64,000 nucleotides of DNA from Lactuca virosa. Taxonomy: Eukaryota > Streptophyta > Magnoliopsida > Asterales > Asteraceae. Position numbers and translations under genes: made by a program. Position 1 is the first letter of the stretch. The number at the start of each line of letters is the position of its first letter. Below, in pieces: positions 57,996 to 64,000 of this stretch. The notes under the pieces are model-generated. The model saw nothing but the letters and a program-made list of their open reading frames with translations. It had not been told where the DNA came from and made no database searches. The DNA is taken from NCBI GenBank assembly GCA_928212115.1, contig CAKMRJ010000001.1, positions 188,256,414-188,320,413 on the forward strand. Reading direction: 5' to 3'.

Positions 57996-58324
57996 GTCTG
58001 AGATTATGTTATTGTATGGTGTGTGGTATGATGGGGGAACTCACTCAGCTTCGTGCTTACATTTTTCAGTTTTGTTTCAGGTACATCTTCAGCGAAGGTA
58101 AAGGAGCTGGCGCGGTAGCTGCACATCACACACACACATGATTTCCGTACTATGAGATTTTCTTGGGATTGTACTCTGATTTTGTTACTACTGATGATAT
58201 GGTTTTGAGACACGTTGTTACAGTTTTATAAATGAATTTGACATTGGCAATGTTTTTGGTAAACTATTTTATGAGTTACTTAATTAAAAATGAAATTTTT
58301 GGCCTAGAAAATTGAGATGTTACA

Positions 58325-58484
58325 AAACTTCCCATTAGTGACTTTGCCATATCCTTTCACCTAACACTTGTGATTGTTTCCAAATTTAACTACTCCTGCT
58401 TTCTCCAAACTTCGATAATCACGCAAATTCTCCTTCTTTCCAGTCATGTGACGAGAGCAACCACTATCAATGTACCATTTATCA
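58325..58484 (-). pseudogene. pol: E4 protease
   Basis: KWYIDSGCSRHMTGK at about 58438-58482 has the intact aspartic protease motif DSG. Downstream sequence GYGKVTNGKF leads into the G2 insertion. Upstream, TAA separates it from the linker (PNFFH, stop, LQVLCDEQ). Confidence 0.88.
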
Positions 58485-60673
58485 TCATCTTGCTCGTCAC
58501 ACAAAACTTGCAATTAATGAAAGAAATTAGGTACCCGAGGATGTTTGGGTCCTTGGTTATTAGTTTTGAAAACCGAGTGAAATGAAGAACCTAAAACCCA
58601 ATCACGAACTTTTGATTTGAAAGTATCAATTAAGTCGACATCATTAGGTAAAGGAGCATAAACATAAGTTTTCGAAGGTTTAGGATTGTCACTGACATTC
58701 TCCTTGTTGTTCTCAGTTTGCTTCTCAACATGTCTATCTTTCGAAACTGATTTCCATGTTTTTGCAGGAATATCTGATTCTTTGGAAGATGAACTTCCGT
58801 TTGAAGAATCATTCAAATATTTCTCATAAGCTTCTCGAATTTGTTGTTGGGAAAAATTGCAAGATTGAAACATCTTTCCTTTTCCTTCAAGCCAATGGTC
58901 GATATTCTTCACATTTGATGAACCCTTTGTGTATGAAACTTTCGAATTCTGCTTCCCAGAAGGATTTGGAAAATTTGGTTTTTGTGGAGTGAAATCAATA
59001 TTTGATTTAGGACGAAATTTCCAAATTGTCGATTTTTAACACTGTTTTCGACATTTGTGTTACGAGAAAATCGATTTTGAAAATTATTTGATTGAGTTGG
59101 TGGAGGAGTGTGTTTTAAATTTTGATTTTGAGAAAATCTTTATTGTGAATGAAGAAAAAATCGATCTGTGAAAGTTTGATTTTGAAATTTCTGTGATGAA
59201 TGATTGAAATTTTTCGAAAATGATGTAGTGGTTTGATTTTTATCTTTCGAAAATTTAGTTTGTGAAATGGATTCAGACAATGATTGATTCAATTGAGCGG
59301 GATTTTTCTGATTGCCTGAATTTAACGAAGACTTTGTTGTAACAGATTTGAACTCTATCTTTTCAGATGTTTTCTTTGTCAATCCGTTTTGTTTCTTTCG
59401 AGACTCAACAGTTTGCCAAAAAAAATTCTTTCGTGCTTGTCTTTTTGAAATTTCATTATCTTTCGAAAATTCGTCAATTTGATCTTTAAATTCTTTTGAG
59501 TTGATTTTGACAACTTGTTCAGTTTGCTCCTTAATTTGTTTTGGAATTTTGTTTGAAACTTTTTGTTTTTCAATCCATTTTCTTTGAGGTTTTTGTCTTT
59601 GAAAAGTGTATGTATTCTTTGTGAGATTATTTTCGATAATACTTTGATTTGAAAAAAATCCTTCATCAGATGTTTGTTTGTTATCCTCTTCAACCAATTT
59701 GTTAAATTCTGGTTTAATGTTTTCGACATTTCCTTTTGTCACAAACACTTGGTTTGGAAACACAACATCATTTGAGCATTTGAAGTTCGGATACACCACT
59801 TGATTAGTTTCGAGATAATGAGCACCCTTTTCAGTCATTACTTTGTTGAATTTTTCAGTGTCACCATACGCCTAATCAACAACAATTCGTGGAATTGTTG
59901 TTTCTTTCGAATCTTTACTTTTTGGTGGTGGTTTTTTCGAAACTTCATTACCAGTTTCATCATCACTGCTATCAGTTTAACTATATCTGAAACTCACATG
60001 ATCGAAATCAAAAACTTTCGAAGTATAGGGTTTGTCAGTGTCAGTCTTAATCAACGAATCATTACAATTTTGTTTTCCTTTAGACTTAGAGGCAACATTA
60101 ACGATAGACAACTGAGAACAATCAACATCCTCAAAATCACTAATTTCACTAATATTATCAAAATTATCTTCAATATCAGCAAAATTAGATTGAGAATCAG
60201 ATGTCGAATTCTCAGTTCTTTTCAAAATCTTAATATGTTCAATTTTTTGTCAAGGTATCATTTACAATATCAACTAATTCATCTGCATCAAGATATTCGT
60301 CTATTTTCATAATTCCATAAGCATATCTATCATCAGGAATTTTATCAAATTCTGCAATTGTTTTCTCACTATCATAAGAAATATTATCAACCTTCTCTCT
60401 CTCTCTCGTAAGCTAGAAAAGGTAATAACTTCCTATGTTGTTCCTTGCTTATATCAGATGAATGATGCAAAGCAGTTAATTTTGCGTAGTGTCTTTTAGC
60501 AGAATTACAATATATGTTTCTTTGAGCTAACAACAATTTGACTTCATTACTCAATGAGTCCCTATCACACATTATATTTGTAATCTGTAACTCTAGACTT
60601 TCTACTTTTATTTTCTTGAAATCTAACTGCTTCTGAACCTCTAGCAACTGAGAAGTTGATTTCTTAGCTTCGT
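58485..60673 (-). pseudogene. E4 gag-pol linker with coiled coil
   Basis: Pieces 60387-60647 (KKIKVESLELQI, coiled coil), 59977-60225 (acidic), 59140-59838 (232 codons, asparagine/glutamine/lysine-rich) and 58514-58912. Corresponds to the linkers of E1 and E2. The piece at 58514-58912 ends GPKHPRVPNFFH then TAA, directly before protease and in its frame. G5 cuts the region at 60674, so the zinc knuckle and Gag are not in view. Confidence 0.78.
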
Positions 60674-60944
60674 TGTAACAACGTAAATTTCCAAAACAAT
60701 TTTTTTATTTTTAAATCATAATTTTAATCATAAAAAATTATCAAAACATAATGTATCCAATGTCATCAACACAAAACAATTCCCAGAATCTCAACATAAT
60801 CTCTATGAGTGTGTACTGATCATGCCGGCGCCTTCTCGCGATCCTTACTGGTACCAGAAACACATAACACACAACACGGTAAGCATAAATGCTTAGTGAG
60901 TTCCCCAAAATACCACATACAACACATACGCCACTCGAGGCTAC

Positions 60945-61135
60945 AGTACGACCCTCCGGTCGATGTGTCTCAGCGTGACCCTCCAGTCCCGTAGCACGTT
61001 GGACCCTCTGGTCCGGTCATAGCTCATCAGACCCTTCGGTCCAGTCTGTGTCGTTGGACCCTTCGGTCCGGTCTATATCGTTGGGCCCTCCGGCCCGGTC
61101 TATATCGTTGGGCCCTCCGGCCCGGTCTGTTCAAC
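60945..61135. repeat. GGACC-GGTCC hairpin repeats in G5 LTR
   Basis: Seven or so copies of short perfect hairpins such as GGACCCTTCGGTCC and GGGCCCTCCGGCCC, spaced by TCTATATCGTT. Confidence 0.88.
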
Positions 61136-62151
61136 ACATAGCATACATATAACACAATGCACAGAATCTCATATATACACATAGCATACAAGACCCTCCC
61201 GGACTACACATAAATACCACTCTCTGTAATGTATAGTGAGAAGACTCACCTCGGGTATCTCGGATAATCTCGCACACGAAAACACAGATCTAGCCCCCGC
61301 CTAAACACATAAACAGTACTCTCGAATAAATAATGGCTCTCAAAGGCTAGATTACATCCCTTCCTACAATCCCACAGAAGGGTAAAAGACCATTTTACCC
61401 CTCCCTGACCCAAAAGTCCAAATGTTGACCAAAACCCTATAGTCAACGAAAGTCAGCAGGGGGCAGTATGCGGCGCGTACCAGCTCTTGTACGCGGGGCG
61501 TGCTCCGGCGATCCAGAATCGGGGTCTCAAACCCTTACGCTGCGCGTTCTGAGAGTTACGCCCAACGTAAGTCTCAGTTTCAGCCATTCTTGGATTTTGG
61601 TCTTAAACGGTTAAGACATAAACTCAAAACTCTAGATCTGACTTCTCTAAGATCACTTAATCCATAAAGTCGAGACCTTTAAGCCTTTGCATGGTTGTAA
61701 AGGTCCCTAATTACTCTAACACCTTTCCTTCTTCCTCATAAAGTCTAGATCTCATACATGGCTCAATATTCACGTCCAAGATTGGATTTTTATCAACATA
61801 CAACTCATATTACCCTGAAATATGGCAGATCTAGGCCAATGGAGACCATTTGCTCATAAAGTCTCCACCTTGGGACCAAAAACCCTAGAAACTGGTCCAA
61901 GAAGCACAAATAAAAAATGACAAGGAAAGCTTTGAGCTTTTTACCTCAGAAAGAAGCTCCAACCTCTATAGAATTCGGATCTACTCTTGTCCACCAACTT
62001 CTAGCTCCTAAAATGGCCTCCCCTTCTCTTTCACCACCTTGAAATGGCACTTTGAAGCTTAGAATACACACTCAAGCTTAATATGGGCTTTCTGCTCTCT
62101 TAGGGTTCACTCACTAAAGTATGGTGGCTGGGGATGAGGCCTTAACATTCC

Positions 62152-62158
62152 TTTTATA
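62152..62158 (-). promoter_or_regulatory. TATA box of G5 LTR
   Basis: Minus-strand TATAAAAG, about 240 bases from the LTR start. Confidence 0.7.
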
Positions 62159-62195
62159 GTGTACAAGCCTCAAATTAGGTTTTGCATCTGGGCCC

Positions 62196-62303
62196 GCTAC
62201 GCCCAGCGTAACCCTGGGTACGCCCAGCGTACCTAGGCGAGTCCGCGTCCAACTTAAGCGCATGAGTACGCGCAGCGTACTCTTCAGTACGCCCAGCGTA
62301 CTC
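62196..62303. promoter_or_regulatory. GTACGC-GCGTAC dyad array upstream of G5 TATA
   Basis: Four copies, at 62196-62211, 62217-62232, 62264-62282 and 62286-62303, the nearest 38 bases upstream of the TATA box in the direction of transcription. Same word as in G1, although the two LTRs otherwise differ. Confidence 0.7.
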
Positions 62304-62395
62304 ATTTTCCTTAATATTTCCTTTAAGGCGGTAAACTTGACAACTTGAAAAAGAAGAAGGGTTTAAGAGACGCACCTGAATTCCGGGATGTTACA

Positions 62396-62408
62396 ATTCT
62401 CCCCCACT
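62396..62408 (-). other. G5 polypurine tract
   Basis: Minus-strand AGTGGGGGAGAAT directly at the LTR. Confidence 0.92.
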
Positions 62409-62433
62409 AGAACCAGACTTCGCCCTCGAAGTC

Positions 62434-63690
62434 TCATGTCGCAAACAACTCCGGATGCTGCTCCCGCATCTCTGACTCCGGCTCCCAAGTCAGCTCGGAC
62501 CCTCTTCGATGTTGCCACTGGACCTGAACCAGAGGCACCTCCTTGTTCCTCAGAACCTTGATATTCCGATCTAATATCGCGATCGGTCTCTCAACAAAAT
62601 TCAGGCTCGCGTCCACCTGAATATCCTCCAGAGGCACCACCGCTGACTCGTCGGCTATACATTTCCTCAACTGAGACACGTGGAAGGTATCATGTATCTG
62701 GCTCAACTCCGCAGGTAGCTCCAATCGGTACGCTACCCTGCCCACCCTCGCGGTCACCCTGAATGGACCAATGTACCGGGGCCCCTGCTTGCCCCTCTTC
62801 CTGAATCGAATTACTCCTTTCCAAGGAGACACCTTCAGGAGTACAAAATCCCCGACCTAAAACTCGAGCTCGGATCGTCGCCTGTCCACATAACTCTTCT
62901 GGCGACTCTGGGCTGTCAACAACCTCTGTCTAACATGTTGTATCTGCTCGGTCGTCTGAAGCACTATCTCAGTGCTGCCCATCACGCGCTGCCCTACCTC
63001 TCCCTAGCAAATGGGAGTATGACACCTCCTCCCATACAACAACTCGAAGGGAGGCATACCGATACTCGAATGGTGGCTGTTGTTATAGGAAAACTCAGCC
63101 AACGGCAAATACGTGTCCCAACTTCCTCTGAAGTCCAACACACATTCCCGAAGCATGTCCTCGAGCGTCTGAATCGTCCACTCACTCTGTCCATCCGTCT
63201 GTGGGTGGTAAGCGGTACTGAAATGCAGCCTCGTGCCCAACTCCTCGTGGAACTTCTTCTAGAACCTCGAAGTGAAACGTACATCTCGATCTGACACAAT
63301 CGAGATAGGTATTCCATGTCGCGATACCACCTCCCGCACATACAGCTCTGCCAGTTTTTCTGCAGAAGAGCTCTCACTGATAGCAAGGAAGTGAGCGCTC
63401 TTCGTCAGCTAGTCGACAATCACCCAAATTGCATCGACACCCCTCGCGGTCCTTGGCAATTTGGTGATAAAATCCATGGAAATATGTTCCCACTTCCACT
63501 GGGGAACCTCAAGTGGCTGCAACTTGCCATGCGGACGCTGGTGCTCAGCCTTAACCCTACGACAGGTCAAGCACCTCTCAACAAACCATGCTACATCCCT
63601 CTTCATACAGGGCCACTAATAATCTTTCTTCAGATCCAAATACATCTTAGTGGCCCCGGGATGGATCGAGAATATCGATCTATGCGCCTC
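62434..63690 (-). pseudogene. pol: G5 integrase and chromodomain-like C-terminus
   Basis: Pieces 63409-63606, 63004-63240 and 62434-62832 share one frame. H2C2-region end [17 protein letters not shown], then [11 protein letters not shown] (first aspartate), SDRDVRF (second, near 63280) and [10 protein letters not shown] (glutamate). The C-terminal piece has GPFRVTARVG, LPAELSQIHDTFHVSQL and the chromodomain-like LTWEPESEM. It is broken by at least four TAG stops, two or three of which stand where the family has tryptophan. Stop codons lie near 63615, 63412, 63255, 63002 and 62857. Confidence 0.9.
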
Positions 63691-63695
63691 CTCCA

Positions 63696-64000
63696 TCAGT
63701 ATGGCACGTGCCCGCCCAAAAACGGCACCCAAATCCGACCCTGAAATATCATAAGCCCACGACTATCGGTAACGAACTCAGATACCTGCCCGATCACCCG
63801 CTCTCTTTTACAGTTCTCTGGTCTCACGGCCTCTGCCTGGGCCTCCCGAATGGTATCCAACACCGGAGTCATCACCGTCAACCTCATACAGACGCCTCGT
63901 ATCGGGGCACTCTCCGCCTTACGGCTCAGGGCATCGGCTACAACGTTAGCTTTGCCCGGGTGGTACAAGATCTCGCAATCGTAATCTTTTACCACATCCA
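63696..64000 (-). pseudogene. pol: G5 RNase H end and linker to integrase
   Basis: DYDCEILYHPGKANVVADALSR is the classic end of gypsy RNase H. The frame differs from that of the integrase, with a one-base shift near 63700 in a G-run context (GGGCGGGC). Cut by the window edge. Confidence 0.9.

Larger units (their letters stand above)
56085..58324 (+). mobile_element. G2: solo gypsy LTR in E4 protease region
   Basis: 2,240 bases from TGTAGCACCCG to GAGATGTTACA. Exact target duplication AAACT at 56080-56084 and 58325-58329, and the E4 reading continues across the excised segment. No primer site, polypurine tract or coding. Plus-oriented: TATA at 56285-56292. It carries about a dozen ACTCGNCGAGT dyads and a tandem block at 57595-57995. 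Confidence 0.92.
50555..60673 (-). mobile_element. E4: Sirevirus-like copia element, right end outside the window
   Basis: 3' LTR 50555-50850, polypurine tract, extra frame, truncated RT, integrase, protease, linker. It carries the solo LTR G2 (56085-58324), and G5 cuts it at 60674, so gag and the 5' LTR are missing from view. An internal deletion removes the RT catalytic box, RNase H and the start of the extra frame. TTTCGAA and TTTCGAC words are frequent throughout the element. Confidence 0.88.
60674..62395 (-). repeat. G5 3' LTR
   Basis: 1,722 bases from TGTAACAACG to GGGATGTTACA. TATA at 62152-62158 (minus ACTATAAAAG). GTACGCCCAGCGTAC dyads lie upstream of it, further GTACGC words at 61466-61572, a hairpin tandem block at 60945-61135 (GGACCCTTCGGTCC type) and the GAACTCAC module at about 60880-60905. 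Confidence 0.88.
60674..64000 (-). mobile_element. G5: chromovirus-like Ty3/gypsy element, partial
   Basis: The 3' LTR 60674-62395 is followed by a polypurine tract and minus-strand pol in gypsy order (RNase H, integrase, chromodomain-like end, running right to left). RT, protease, gag and the 5' LTR would lie right of the window. Inserted into the E4 linker after TTCGT (60669-60673). Integrase plus the C-terminal extension resembles Tekay/Del chromoviruses. Confidence 0.9.

Noticed and set aside
62837..63294. Plus-strand open frames opposite G5
   Set aside because: They are antisense shadows of the gypsy integrase, which has clear catalytic motifs on the minus strand.

Overview
This window is plant nuclear DNA made almost entirely of nested LTR retrotransposons. 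No intact host gene is visible. Only a broken FAR1/FHY3-type sequence looks non-LTR. The mix of Sirevirus-like Ty1/copia elements with chromovirus-like Ty3/gypsy LTRs, and LTR signature words such as GTACGCCCAGCGTAC, ACTCGGCGAGT and CCACGTCGTGG, suggests Asteraceae, most likely a lettuce relative (Lactuca). That is an inference from memory of repeat style, not a database match. Nearly every element is read from the minus strand.

Layout. 1-22 is the tip of an LTR of the family seen again at 60674-62395, and 23-1562 is a plus-oriented LTR-like stretch. G1 (1598-24006) is a Ty3/gypsy-type element with 2.4-kb LTRs, a tRNA-iMet primer site and no coding capacity. It is split by E1 (4657-18074, target duplication CAAAG), a 13.4-kb Sirevirus-like copia element with gag, pol and a very long extra reading frame between pol and the 3' LTR. 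24012-24945 is a fragment of another LTR. 24946-26510 is the primer-site end and LTR of an Athila-like element (G4). 26552-32450 is a FAR1-related pseudogene cut by a 3.5-kb solo LTR (G3, 26637-30167).

E3 (from about 32765) is a copia element whose RNase H region is interrupted by E2 (35444-47997, target duplication AATGG), a second Sirevirus-like element with its own extra reading frame. E3 resumes at 48003 and is cut at about 49970 by a gypsy end (G6), whose LTR is in turn cut by a third Sirevirus-like element, E4 (from 50555). E4 carries a solo gypsy LTR (G2, 56085-58324, target duplication AAACT) in its protease region. Its gag region is cut at 60674 by G5, a chromovirus-like gypsy element that runs off the window.

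How the parts work together. In each copia element transcription would start in the right-hand LTR and run leftwards: gag, coiled-coil linker, protease, integrase, reverse transcriptase, RNase H, spacer, extra frame, polypurine tract, left LTR. E1 is the youngest by LTR comparison (about 4 percent by eye) against E2 (about 10 percent). All copies carry nonsense codons or frameshifts.

Main points for a second look: (1) the extra frame after pol keeps two matching C-terminal blocks in E1, E2 and E4 although the elements are otherwise diverged; (2) four gypsy LTR families with different sequences each carry a family-specific dyad word in an array that starts about 38-42 bases upstream of the TATA box and appears again in the leader; (3) the gypsy LTRs share a GAACTCAC module next to a splice-acceptor-like site; (4) a stop codon sits at the same homologous place before protease in all three Sirevirus-like elements.
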